Source: Solibacillus cecembensis
GTDB lineage: Bacteria; Bacillota; Bacilli; Bacillales_A; Planococcaceae
Direction of reading: 5' to 3'
NCBI RefSeq assembly: GCF_001439635.1
Contig: NZ_LMBZ01000009.1
Span: forward strand, 62,001-126,000
DNA length: 64,000 nucleotides
Shown: positions 53,348 through 61,022 of the stretch, in pieces
Numbering within the stretch: the first letter of the stretch is position 1
Layout of the letters: every line of letters starts with the position of its first letter
The notes under the pieces: generated by a model
Databases searched by the model: none
Seen by the model: only the letters and a program-made list of their open reading frames with translations
Told to the model about the DNA's origin: nothing
Position numbers and translations under genes: made by a program

Positions 53348-54520
53348 ATGTTAGAATTTGAAACGGGTATGGATCAACTAGCTGTCATTAAAGTAATTGG
53401 TGTAGGTGGCGGTGGTAACAATGCCGTAAATCGCATGATCGAGCATGGAGTTCAAGGTGTGGACTTCATCGCAGTTAATACAGATGCACAAGCTTTAAAT
53501 TTATCAAAAGCTGAATATAAATTACAAATTGGTGGGAAATTGACGCGTGGTCTTGGTGCAGGTGCGAATCCTGAAGTTGGGAAAAAGGCAGCTGAAGAAA
53601 GCCGCGAACAACTTGAGGAAGTATTACGCGGTGCCGATATGGTATTCGTTACAGCTGGTATGGGTGGCGGTACAGGTACCGGTGCAGCGCCAGTAATCGC
53701 GTCAATTGCACGTGATTTAGGCGCATTAACAGTTGGCGTTGTGACGCGTCCATTTACATTTGAAGGGCGAAAGCGTCAAACGCAAGCAATCGGTGGTATT
53801 TCATCGATGAAAGAATCAGTAGATACGTTAATCGTCATTCCAAATGATAAGCTACTTCAAATCGTTGATAAATCGACACCAATGTTGGAAGCGTTCCGTG
53901 AAGCGGATAATGTTTTACGACAAGGTGTTCAAGGTATTTCAGATTTAATCGCTACGCCAGGTTTAATCAACCTTGACTTTGCCGATGTTAAAACGATTAT
54001 GTCTGATAAAGGTTCAGCATTAATGGGGATTGGTATTGCAGCAGGTGATAATCGTGCAGTTGAAGCTGCGAAAAAAGCGATTTCATCACCACTTCTTGAA
54101 ACGTCAATTGATGGAGCAAAAGGTGTAATTATGAATATTACAGGTGGCTCGAACTTGAGTTTATTTGAAGTTCAAGAAGCGGCTGATATTGTTCAATTAG
54201 CTTCTGATGAAGAGGTTAATATGATCTTTGGTTCGGTGATCAATGATAATTTAAATGATGAGATTATCGTAACAGTTATCGCAACTGGGTTTTCAGATGA
54301 CTTTAGCTCACCAATGCCAACACCAATTCGTCCAACTCTAGGTGTACGTCAACAGGCGGCGGCATCAACACAGCCAGCACCACAACAGCAGCAACAACAA
54401 CCGCGTGTGCAAGAGCATATTCAACAAGAAATGCCACGTCAGCAAACGCAACAAAATTATCAACAAGAAGAAACATTAGATATTCCAACGTTTTTACGTA
54501 ACCGAAACCGTAATCGATAA
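53348..54520 (+). CDS. ftsZ: cell division protein FtsZ
   Basis: A 390-residue tubulin homologue forming the Z ring. The GTP-binding motifs [12 protein letters not shown] and [15 protein letters not shown] and the T7 loop region [11 protein letters not shown] are intact. The C-terminal linker (about residues 318-375) is Gln/Pro-rich, followed by the conserved tail [13 protein letters not shown] that binds FtsA and SepF. AGGAGG lies ahead of the ATG and a strong terminator closes the dcw cluster. Confidence 0.98.
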   Translation: MLEFETGMDQLAVIKVIGVGGGGNNAVNRMIEHGVQGVDFIAVNTDAQALNLSKAEYKLQIGGKLTRGLGAGANPEVGKKAAEESREQLEEVLRGADMVFVTAGMGGGTGTGAAPVIASIARDLGALTVGVVTRPFTFEGRKRQTQAIGGISSMKESVDTLIVIPNDKLLQIVDKSTPMLEAFREADNVLRQGVQGISDLIATPGLINLDFADVKTIMSDKGSALMGIGIAAGDNRAVEAAKKAISSPLLETSIDGAKGVIMNITGGSNLSLFEVQEAADIVQLASDEEVNMIFGSVINDNLNDEIIVTVIATGFSDDFSSPMPTPIRPTLGVRQQAAASTQPAPQQQQQQPRVQEHIQQEMPRQQTQQNYQQEETLDIPTFLRNRNRNR

Positions 54521-54534
54521 TCGGTTCATTCTAT

Positions 54535-54585
54535 AGAGGTTGCTCTAGTAGTCCATTAAGGGACTACTAGAGCAACCTCTTTTTT
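54535..54585 (+). terminator. terminator of the dcw cluster after ftsZ
   Basis: AGAGGTTGCTCTAGTAGTCC pairs with GGACTACTAGAGCAACCTCT in a 20-bp stem, followed by a T-run. It is the longest perfect terminator stem in the window. Confidence 0.95.
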
Positions 54586-54651
54586 ATTTATATGTATTCA
54601 AATAATCGTTGAATAGTGGAATTTTGGCTAACGGCATAATTGAATGGAGTA

Positions 54652-54747
54652 AATGTCGAAATCATCTAATTTATCTGACATTATGTCTATAAAATTATGT
54701 GAATCCCTTCTATGGTTTGACAAATTATATTTAAGCGCAGTGATAAT
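54652..54747 (+). promoter_or_regulatory. spoIIG promoter with Spo0A boxes
   Basis: TTTGACAAA (54716-54724) is the exact reverse complement of the 0A-box consensus TTTGTCAAA and contains a perfect -35, TTGACA (54717-54722). A second box, AATGTCGAA (54652-54660), matches 7 of 9. The likely -10, GATAAT (54742-54747), is 19 nt from the -35, longer than usual. B. subtilis spoIIG likewise has an over-long spacer and an 0A box on the -35. Confidence 0.75.
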
Positions 54748-54773
54748 CTTGGTCATAGGAGGAACAACAATAC

Positions 54774-55592
54774 ATGGTAGGGGAACTCATCGTCTTATTC
54801 AATTTTTTCTTCAATATTATTTTACTTCGATTTACACAAGCGGTGACGAGATATCCGATAAAGACATGGCGATTAATAAGTAGTGCCTTTTGTAGTGCGC
54901 TTATAGCCGTTGTTTTTTATGAATCAATCGTAATGACAATTGTTAGTTTTATTGTTTTGATTGGAATTGCATTTTCATTTCGATGGAGCAGTTTTTTCGT
55001 TCAAGGTAGCTGGTTAATGATGGGAACATTGCTGGCAGGTGGCTTGCTAAGTGCGGTTCAACCTTATTTATTGAAACATTCCATTTTTGCTTATATTTTG
55101 TTTTGTTTAGGCATAGCTTGTAGTAGTTTATTTTTGATGAAAAGAAGTTGGTTTAACAAATTACAACAAGTCGTCCAGCAACAATATGTTACAAACTGTG
55201 AGGTCGAGCTATTTGATCAAACATTAAGTTTACTAGCCTATATCGATACTGGAAATGAATGTCTTGAACCGTTGAGCAGAGCGCCTGTACATTTCATCTC
55301 TTTTAAAGCAGTTCATGAGCAATTAGAGCCCACTTTTGAAGCGAGCTTACAAAAATGGTCAGAAAAAGAACCGTTAGCTCTTGAAATGTTTTCTAAAGAA
55401 CTTCGGAAAAATATCCGTATTGTTCCGCTAACAACTGTTCAGAATAGCTCCGTTTTAGTACCAGCTTTTCGAGCACAAGTTAAAATTAATGACAAAACAG
55501 ATAGTAATCAATATGTTATTTTTACAAAAAATGATGCTCGTTTCCCACAAAAAGCTCAAATGATAGCGCATGTATCTGTTCTTACAAAATAA
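54774..55592 (+). CDS. spoIIGA: pro-sigma-E processing protease SpoIIGA
   Basis: A 272-residue protein with an N-terminal membrane half (about five helices, residues 1-130) and a C-terminal aspartic-protease-like domain with YIDTGNECLEPLS; Asp158 is the predicted catalytic residue. It cleaves the sigma-E pro-sequence in the mother cell after a signal from the forespore (SpoIIR). ATAGGAGG lies ahead of the ATG. It is in an operon with sigE 16 nt downstream. Confidence 0.93.
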   Translation: MVGELIVLFNFFFNIILLRFTQAVTRYPIKTWRLISSAFCSALIAVVFYESIVMTIVSFIVLIGIAFSFRWSSFFVQGSWLMMGTLLAGGLLSAVQPYLLKHSIFAYILFCLGIACSSLFLMKRSWFNKLQQVVQQQYVTNCEVELFDQTLSLLAYIDTGNECLEPLSRAPVHFISFKAVHEQLEPTFEASLQKWSEKEPLALEMFSKELRKNIRIVPLTTVQNSSVLVPAFRAQVKINDKTDSNQYVIFTKNDARFPQKAQMIAHVSVLTK

Positions 55593-55608
55593 TAAAGGAG
55601 GATGAATA

Positions 55609-56316
55609 TTGCTTCAAAAAATTAAAAACATATTATTAAACTTATTTAGCAAGTATTTAAAAAAAGGGACTTATTATATAGGAGGACATGATTCATTGCC
55701 AATTCCACTTACAAGAGAAGAAGAAGTTGTTGTCGTTGAAGCGTTTATGGGCGGAGATTTACATGCTAGAGATATGCTAATTGAGCGCAATTTGCGTTTA
55801 GTTGTTTATATAGCAAGAAGGTTTGATAATACAGCTACACCGATAGAGGATTTAATTAGTATCGGTTCAATTGGCTTAATTAAGGCGATTGAGACATTTA
55901 ATTTAGACAAAAATATTAAATTGGCGACTTACGCTTCTCGTTGTATTGAAAACGAAATTTTAATGCATTTGCGAAAAACAAGCCGAATGAAGGGAGAGGT
56001 TTCGCTAGATGAGCCCTTAAATTCTGATGCAGATGGTAATGAGTTGTTGTTATCGGATATTTTAGGAACAGAAGAGCATATTATTACAATGGATGTTGAA
56101 CGTAAGCTAGAAAGACAGCATATGTTTGGTGCGATTGATAAATTAACACCAAGAGAAAAATACATTATGGAATGTCGTTTTGGATTAAATGGCAAAGAAG
56201 AAATGACACAAAAAGAAGTGGCTGATCATTTAGGCATTTCACAATCTTATATTTCGCGTTTAGAGAAAAAAATCATTTTAGATTTACGCGAGCATTTAAA
56301 TGAGCCGATTGCATAA
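55609..56316 (+). CDS. sigE: RNA polymerase sigma factor SigE (pro-sigma-E)
   Basis: A 235-residue sporulation sigma factor of the early mother cell. It has a basic, amphipathic pro-sequence of about 20 residues ahead of YYIGG (residues 22-26), where SpoIIGA is expected to cut nearby. Region 2 ([19 protein letters not shown]) and region 4 helix-turn-helix ([22 protein letters not shown]) are intact. The TTG start follows AAAGGAGGA by 6 nt. Confidence 0.96.
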   Translation: MLQKIKNILLNLFSKYLKKGTYYIGGHDSLPIPLTREEEVVVVEAFMGGDLHARDMLIERNLRLVVYIARRFDNTATPIEDLISIGSIGLIKAIETFNLDKNIKLATYASRCIENEILMHLRKTSRMKGEVSLDEPLNSDADGNELLLSDILGTEEHIITMDVERKLERQHMFGAIDKLTPREKYIMECRFGLNGKEEMTQKEVADHLGISQSYISRLEKKIILDLREHLNEPIA

Positions 56317-56350
56317 GTATGGTTAAAATTGGTGTGCATACAGTTTTTTA

Positions 56351-56392
56351 TTCCGGACAAACTTAAACGAAAGAGAAAAGTCCGGAAGGTGA
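56351..56392 (+). promoter_or_regulatory. hairpin overlapping the sigG ribosome binding site
   Basis: TTCCGGAC (56351-56358) and GTCCGGAA (56380-56387) are perfect 8-bp arms with a 21-nt loop. The 3' arm holds the first part of the ribosome binding site GGAAGGTGA (56384-56392) of sigG. Without a T-run it is not a terminator. It should reduce sigG translation; from memory, a leader hairpin with such an effect has been described in B. subtilis sigG. Confidence 0.65.
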
Positions 56393-56398
56393 GATTGA

Positions 56399-57169
56399 AT
56401 GCGTACTAAAGTTGAATTATGCGGAGTCGATACTTCTACATTACCCGTATTAAAGCATGAGGAAATGAAAAGTCTTTTTATTCGTTTGCAACAAGGAGAA
56501 GACTATGTTCGTGAAGAATTAGTTGTTTGTAACTTGCGTCTAGTGCTAAGTATTGTAGGCCGATTTGCTTACCGAGGTGAGCAGGCGGATGATTTGTTCC
56601 AAGTTGGTTGTATTGGTCTTTTAAAAGCAATTGATAATTTTGACTTGAAGCATAACGTTCGCTTCTCAACATATGCTGTACCAATGATTATTGGTGAGAT
56701 TCGCCGTCATTTACGTGACCACCATTCATTACGTGTATCCAGATCTTTACGTGACATAGCATATAAGGCAATGAAAGCAAAAGAAGCTTTTATTGCAGAA
56801 TTTTTAGTAGAGCCAACGATTGAACAAATTGCACAGGCAATTGAGATGAAAAAAGAGGATGTTTTATTTGCGTTAGATGCAATACAAGATCCGATGTCCT
56901 TGCAAGAGCCAATCTATTCGGATGGTGGCGATGCTATTTTTATGATAGATCAAATTAAAGATCAAGTCACGGAAGATCAATGGGTCGGGGCTATTTCCGT
57001 ACAAGAAAGCTTAAAAAAATTAGATGTAAGGCAACAAATGATTGTGACAAAACGCTTTTATTATGGAGAAACGCAAACAGAAATTGCACAATCTCTAGGG
57101 ATTTCACAAGCACAAATTTCCAGAATCGAAAAGAGTGCGATTGAAATGATGAAGCGTGATTATCGATAA
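56399..57169 (+). CDS. sigG: RNA polymerase sigma factor SigG
   Basis: A 256-residue late forespore sigma factor. The N terminus MRTKVELCGVDTSTLPVL is typical of SigG; region 2 (LVVCNLRLVLSIVGRFAYRGEQADDLFQVGCIGL) and region 4 (QTEIAQSLGISQAQISRIEK) are complete. It directs genes for spore maturation and germination. It lies 82 nt after sigE, with the leader hairpin between. A sigma-F/G promoter could not be located with confidence. Confidence 0.96.
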   Translation: MRTKVELCGVDTSTLPVLKHEEMKSLFIRLQQGEDYVREELVVCNLRLVLSIVGRFAYRGEQADDLFQVGCIGLLKAIDNFDLKHNVRFSTYAVPMIIGEIRRHLRDHHSLRVSRSLRDIAYKAMKAKEAFIAEFLVEPTIEQIAQAIEMKKEDVLFALDAIQDPMSLQEPIYSDGGDAIFMIDQIKDQVTEDQWVGAISVQESLKKLDVRQQMIVTKRFYYGETQTEIAQSLGISQAQISRIEKSAIEMMKRDYR

Positions 57170-57206
57170 AAAAGGATGAACCCTCATACACTCAACATGA
57201 AAAATG

Positions 57207-57243
57207 ACACAACTCGGTCTAACTTGATCTTGTTGTGTTTTTT
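57207..57243 (+). terminator. terminator after sigG
   Basis: ACACAAC pairs with GTTGTGT around a longer internal structure, followed by T6. Confidence 0.65.
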
Positions 57244-57306
57244 AATTGTATCCTATGAATAATGTTGAATTCAAGTTGCATTTGATCGAAATGAAAGGAT
57301 GGGAAA

Positions 57307-57546
57307 ATGCGTTTTTCATCTGTGCAGGAAAAAGAGATTATTGAGGCATCAAGTGGAAAGTTTATTGGCTACATTGTAGATGCAGAGGTTTGTGAAAAGG
57401 ATGGAATCATTTTAGCGTTTATTATTGCTACGCCAAAAAAGTTTTATCACCTATTTCAAGGGGAAGAGAGTACTAGGAAAGTCTCATTTAGTCATATACT
57501 CACAGTCGGGAAAGATGTTATTCTCGTAAAAACAAGCGAGGAATAG
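57307..57546 (+). CDS. ylmC: YlmC/YmxH family PRC-barrel protein
   Basis: A 79-residue beta-rich protein of the YlmC/YmxH sporulation-associated family (PRC-barrel fold): MRFSSVQEKEIIEASSGKFIGYIVDAE and HILTVGKDVILVK. AAAGGATGGG precedes the ATG. In B. subtilis ylmC also follows sigG; the next gene there, ylmD, is absent here. Molecular role unknown. Confidence 0.85.
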   Translation: MRFSSVQEKEIIEASSGKFIGYIVDAEVCEKDGIILAFIIATPKKFYHLFQGEESTRKVSFSHILTVGKDVILVKTSEE

Positions 57547-57621
57547 GTCGCGCTATTCATTGAAAATTATGTTCGCCCTTGATACAATGAAAGAAACTAT
57601 TGTTGTAAAGTTGGGAAAAAA

Positions 57622-58290
57622 GTGACGAAAATAGAAAAAAAATTAGAATTCATTCAAAAACAAATAGAAAATGCAAAGCTACGAACAAATCAAATGCAAG
57701 AAGTGAAGATCATTGCTGTTACAAAGGAAGTAGATGTAACACGTACAGAAGAAGCGATTACAGCAGGACTTAGTCATCTAGGTGAAAATCGCCCAGAAGG
57801 TTTGGCAAAAAAGCTAGAAGTGATTCATTCTGATGTGGAATGGCACTATATCGGTTCATTACAAACACGCAAAGTAAAACAGGTTATTGCACAAATTGAT
57901 TACTTACATTCATTAGACCGCTTAAGTTTAGCCGAAGAAATAGAAAAACGTTCAACAACTATTGTGAAATGTTTTGTTCAAGTAAATGTTTCGGGCGAAG
58001 ATTCTAAGCAAGGCTTAACTAAAGAGCAAGCTTTACAATTTGTAAAACAGCTACAATCGTTTACAAAGATTGAAGTTGTAGGATTAATGACGATGGCGCC
58101 CTTTACAGAAGATGAGCAGGTAATCCGCCAAGTTTTCCGTGAGTTAAAACAGTTGCAACAGGAAGTTGTACAATTATGTTTACCGAATGTACCATGTACA
58201 GAACTGTCGATGGGCATGTCAAATGACTATGAGATTGCAGTTGAAGAAGGTGCGACATTTGTGAGAATTGGAACAGCTCTTGTTGGCTAA
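57622..58290 (+). CDS. ylmE: PLP homeostasis protein YlmE (YggS/PLPBP family)
   Basis: A 222-residue single-domain PLP-binding barrel. IIAVTKEVD holds the PLP lysine, followed by GENRPEG, WHYIGSLQTRK and the C-terminal ELSMGMSNDYEIAVEEGATFVRIGTALVG. The family controls pyridoxal phosphate and amino acid balance. The GTG start has only a weak ribosome binding site (GTTGGGA). It opens the sepF cluster. Confidence 0.93.
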   Translation: MTKIEKKLEFIQKQIENAKLRTNQMQEVKIIAVTKEVDVTRTEEAITAGLSHLGENRPEGLAKKLEVIHSDVEWHYIGSLQTRKVKQVIAQIDYLHSLDRLSLAEEIEKRSTTIVKCFVQVNVSGEDSKQGLTKEQALQFVKQLQSFTKIEVVGLMTMAPFTEDEQVIRQVFRELKQLQQEVVQLCLPNVPCTELSMGMSNDYEIAVEEGATFVRIGTALVG

Positions 58291-58302
58291 GGAGGAAGTA
58301 AT

Positions 58303-58812
58303 ATGAGCATAAAAAATATTTTCGACAAATTCTTCTACCTAGAAGATATGGAAGATGAACAAGCTCCAGGTCAAGCGACACCAAAGCAACAACCTGCTCC
58401 TAAGCCTGTTTCATCATCAAAGCAAGAACAGATGCCGCAGCAGGTTATCCAAAATCGTATGAAAAAAGAACGAAAAATTCAGCCGCAAATACGCAATAAT
58501 GAAGTAGATATTCCAAATAATGTTGTAAGTTTGCAAGCTGCGACTTCATTAAAGAATTCGAAACTTGTATTAGTAGAGCCGCGAGTTTATGCAGAAGCAC
58601 AAGATATTGCAGAGCAGTTAAAAAATAAACGAGCGACTGTTGTTAATTTGCAACGTATTGATCGTGATCAAGGGAAGCGAATAATCGATTTTTTAAGCGG
58701 AACAGTGTATGCTTTAGGTGGCGACATTCAACGTATCGGAACAGATATATTCCTATGTACTCCTGAAAATGTAGAAGTATCTGGTGAAATATCGAATTTT
58801 GTGTTTGAATAA
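58303..58812 (+). CDS. sepF: cell division protein SepF
   Basis: A 169-residue protein: N-terminal membrane-binding amphipathic helix ([15 protein letters not shown]), Pro/Gln-rich linker (about residues 24-60) and the SepF core ([19 protein letters not shown], then [15 protein letters not shown]). It anchors and bundles FtsZ alongside FtsA. AAGGAGG lies 7 nt before the ATG. Confidence 0.95.
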   Translation: MSIKNIFDKFFYLEDMEDEQAPGQATPKQQPAPKPVSSSKQEQMPQQVIQNRMKKERKIQPQIRNNEVDIPNNVVSLQAATSLKNSKLVLVEPRVYAEAQDIAEQLKNKRATVVNLQRIDRDQGKRIIDFLSGTVYALGGDIQRIGTDIFLCTPENVEVSGEISNFVFE

Positions 58813-58848
58813 TCGAGTAATCTTTTAAGTAGAGAGGTATAAAAAACT

Positions 58849-59106
58849 ATGATCTATACATTAGTAGAAACAGCATTTCTCGTATATCGATTTATGCTCA
58901 TAGGTTACATATTGATGTCTTGGATACCGGCGCTGCAAGAATCAGCTGTTGGGAAATTCCTCGAGACAGTATGTGAACCGTATTTAGGCTTTTTCCGTAA
59001 GTTTATTCCACCAATTGGTATGATTGATATTTCTCCAATCGTTGGACTATTTGCACTTATGTTCATCCAACAAGGTGTATACATCGTACTTGGATATTTT
59101 CTTTAA
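58849..59106 (+). CDS. ylmG: YggT family membrane protein YlmG
   Basis: An 85-residue protein with two membrane helices and the YggT motif EPYLGFFRKFIPPIGMIDISPIVG. It lies next to sepF as in many Gram-positive bacteria and is linked to division or membrane protein quality. AGAGAGG precedes the ATG and a terminator follows. Confidence 0.92.
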   Translation: MIYTLVETAFLVYRFMLIGYILMSWIPALQESAVGKFLETVCEPYLGFFRKFIPPIGMIDISPIVGLFALMFIQQGVYIVLGYFL

Positions 59107-59111
59107 GATGT

Positions 59112-59145
59112 AATCCCTCTGCTTTAATGTAGGGGGGTTCTTTTT
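59112..59145 (+). terminator. terminator after ylmG
   Basis: AATCCCTCTGC pairs with GTAGGGGGGTT (several wobbles), followed by T5. Confidence 0.65.
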
Positions 59146-59226
59146 AATATGATTAGAATACATCACTCGTGCAAAATCGATTGGGTGAAAAGGTATACAT
59201 AAATAAAACTAGGGGAAGGTGATTTT

Positions 59227-60015
59227 ATGCAGCATGTAATTCAACATTTTCGGAAAGATGAGCAGCCGTTTATCGAACAAGTTATCGGATGGCAACGTGA
59301 AGTGGAGGATCGTTATGCCCCGAAGTTAACGGATTTCCTTGATCCAAGGCAACGATTTATTGTCGAGGCAATCACCCATCAATCAGAGGACCTCCATGTT
59401 TTTACTGATGGGCTTTTTGAAAATGCCGAAAGACAGCGAATGCTAATTGCACCTTCTTATTTTCAAGCGACGAAGGAAGATTTTCAAATTGCGTGCTATA
59501 CAATCAATTACCCATCTAAATTTGTTCAAATCAAACATCCAGATGTACTAGGTGCGTTATTATCGATAGGGTTAGATCGTAGTAAATTTGGCGATATTCG
59601 TCTAGCTGAAAATACGGTGCAATTTACAATGGCTACGGAAATTGTGGACTATGTTCGTGCAAATTTAACAGGTATTGGTAAAGTGAAGGTGCATGTTGAG
59701 GAAATCCAATCAACTGTACCCTTACTTCAAAATGAAGAGCAATGGATTGAAAGTTCCTATACGGTTTCTTCTATGCGTTTAGATGTGGTTTTAGCAACGG
59801 TTGCCAATATATCGCGCCAAAAATCACAAAATTTAATCGGTTCGGGTAAAGTGAAAGTAAACTGGACTGTACGAGAATCGACTTCTTTTGAATTACAAGA
59901 AGGGGATATTATTTCTGCTCGCGGCTTCGGAAGAGTGAAAATAATTATGACAGAAGGTCGAACAAAAAAGGACAAGATCCGATTGCAAATAGGACGTTTA
60001 GAGCAAAAACTATAA
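59227..60015 (+). CDS. ylmH: S4-domain RNA-binding protein YlmH
   Basis: A 262-residue protein with an N-terminal YlmH-specific domain and a C-terminal S4 RNA-binding domain (MRLDVVLATVANISRQKSQ, then GDIISARGFGRVKI). In B. subtilis YlmH has been reported to bind 50S-peptidyl-tRNA complexes in ribosome quality control. GGGAAGGTGA precedes the ATG. It lies between ylmG and divIVA as in B. subtilis. Confidence 0.92.
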   Translation: MQHVIQHFRKDEQPFIEQVIGWQREVEDRYAPKLTDFLDPRQRFIVEAITHQSEDLHVFTDGLFENAERQRMLIAPSYFQATKEDFQIACYTINYPSKFVQIKHPDVLGALLSIGLDRSKFGDIRLAENTVQFTMATEIVDYVRANLTGIGKVKVHVEEIQSTVPLLQNEEQWIESSYTVSSMRLDVVLATVANISRQKSQNLIGSGKVKVNWTVRESTSFELQEGDIISARGFGRVKIIMTEGRTKKDKIRLQIGRLEQKL

Positions 60016-60110
60016 ATTACCAGCATTATTTACGAAAACTTGATGTTATTCAACGTAGAAACCATTATAATAAGTTTTAAATACATTCGTGCAAAGGAGA
60101 GTCGAACGAT

Positions 60111-60656
60111 ATGCCATTATCACCTCTTGATATACATAATAAAGAATTTACACGTGGATTCCGTGGTTATGCAGAAGACGAGGTAAATGAATTTTTAGAT
60201 CAAATTATTAAAGATTATGAGATTCTTTTACGTGAAAAGAAAGAGTTAGAAGACAAAGTAAAATCCATGTCAGAACAAATGAAACATTATAGTTCACTGG
60301 AAGAAACATTACAAAAATCAATCGTTGTAGCTCAAGAGGCTGCTGATGAAGTCCGTCGCAACTCTCAAAAAGAATCAAAACTAATTGTAAGAGAAGCGGA
60401 AAAAAATGCGGATCGTATTGTAAATGATGCGATGACAAAAGCGCGTAAAGTGACGATTGAAATAGATGAATTAAAGAAACAATCGAAAGTTTTCCGCAAT
60501 CGTTTTAAAATGCTCGTTGAAGCGCAATTAGACTTGTTGAATACAGATGATTGGGATCATCTACTAGAATATGATGTAGATCTTACAGAAATCCAAGATC
60601 ACAACCGTCCTGAAGAATCAGGTGACTTGTTAAAAGAAGGAAAATTAACGTATTAA
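60111..60656 (+). CDS. divIVA: cell pole/septum protein DivIVA
   Basis: A 181-residue coiled-coil protein. The membrane-curvature-sensing N domain is typical: MPLSPLDIHNKEFTRGFRGY and VNEFLDQIIKDYE, with Phe and Arg at the tip. Long coiled coils follow (about residues 30-155). It recruits the Min system and polar or sporulation proteins. AAAGGAGAG precedes the ATG. A TATAAT at 60066 may be its own -10. Confidence 0.95.
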   Translation: MPLSPLDIHNKEFTRGFRGYAEDEVNEFLDQIIKDYEILLREKKELEDKVKSMSEQMKHYSSLEETLQKSIVVAQEAADEVRRNSQKESKLIVREAEKNADRIVNDAMTKARKVTIEIDELKKQSKVFRNRFKMLVEAQLDLLNTDDWDHLLEYDVDLTEIQDHNRPEESGDLLKEGKLTY

Positions 60657-60666
60657 TGAATTGTGC

Positions 60667-60696
60667 TTGACATTCTGATAGTCCTTTTCATATACT
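60667..60696 (+). promoter_or_regulatory. sigma-A promoter of the ileS T-box transcript
   Basis: A perfect TTGACA (60667-60672), an 18-nt spacer and TATACT (60691-60696), directly ahead of the T-box leader. Confidence 0.8.
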
Positions 60697-60699
60697 GAA

Positions 60700-60973
60700 A
60701 AATAACTAATGAGATGCAATTTGCAACAAAGGCTAAGACGGAGACAGTATGTTTACATTTGTGGTGAAGCGATTCGAGGATGGTGAAAGCTCGAACGAAG
60801 CAAGTTTAACAGAAAATCACTCTCGAGCTAAATAGCTGAAATTTTTAGTAAGCTATTTCGTTTTACACGACGTTACAGTGTCTAATGAGGCAATATGATG
60901 TATTGCAAAATTAGGGTGGTACCACGAGAGTTATGCTCCTCGTCCCTTTCCATAGGGATGAGGGGCTTTTTTT
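60700..60973 (+). ncRNA. T-box leader controlling ileS
   Basis: The invariant T-box AGGGTGGTACCACG is at 60913-60926, followed by the terminator GCTCCTCGTCCCT/AGGGATGAGGGGC (60935-60966) and T7. Stem I contains GGTGAAAGC (60782-60790), and the specifier loop reads GAAAATCAC, placing the isoleucine codon ATC at 60816-60818. Uncharged tRNA-Ile should favour the antiterminator and switch ileS on. Confidence 0.95.
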
Positions 60974-61022
60974 ATGTTAGTCCGGAATTTTACATTTAAA
61001 TTATTTTAGGAGGCTTTTTAAA

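Noticed and set aside
56311..56342. GCATA and CATACA as a sigma-F/G promoter of sigG
   Set aside because: The spacer is 21 nt, too long, and alternative pairs are too short. No convincing promoter could be chosen.
60040..60071. TTGATG and TATAAT ahead of divIVA as a full sigma-A promoter
   Set aside because: The spacer is 20 nt, so only the -10 is plausible; not listed as a feature.
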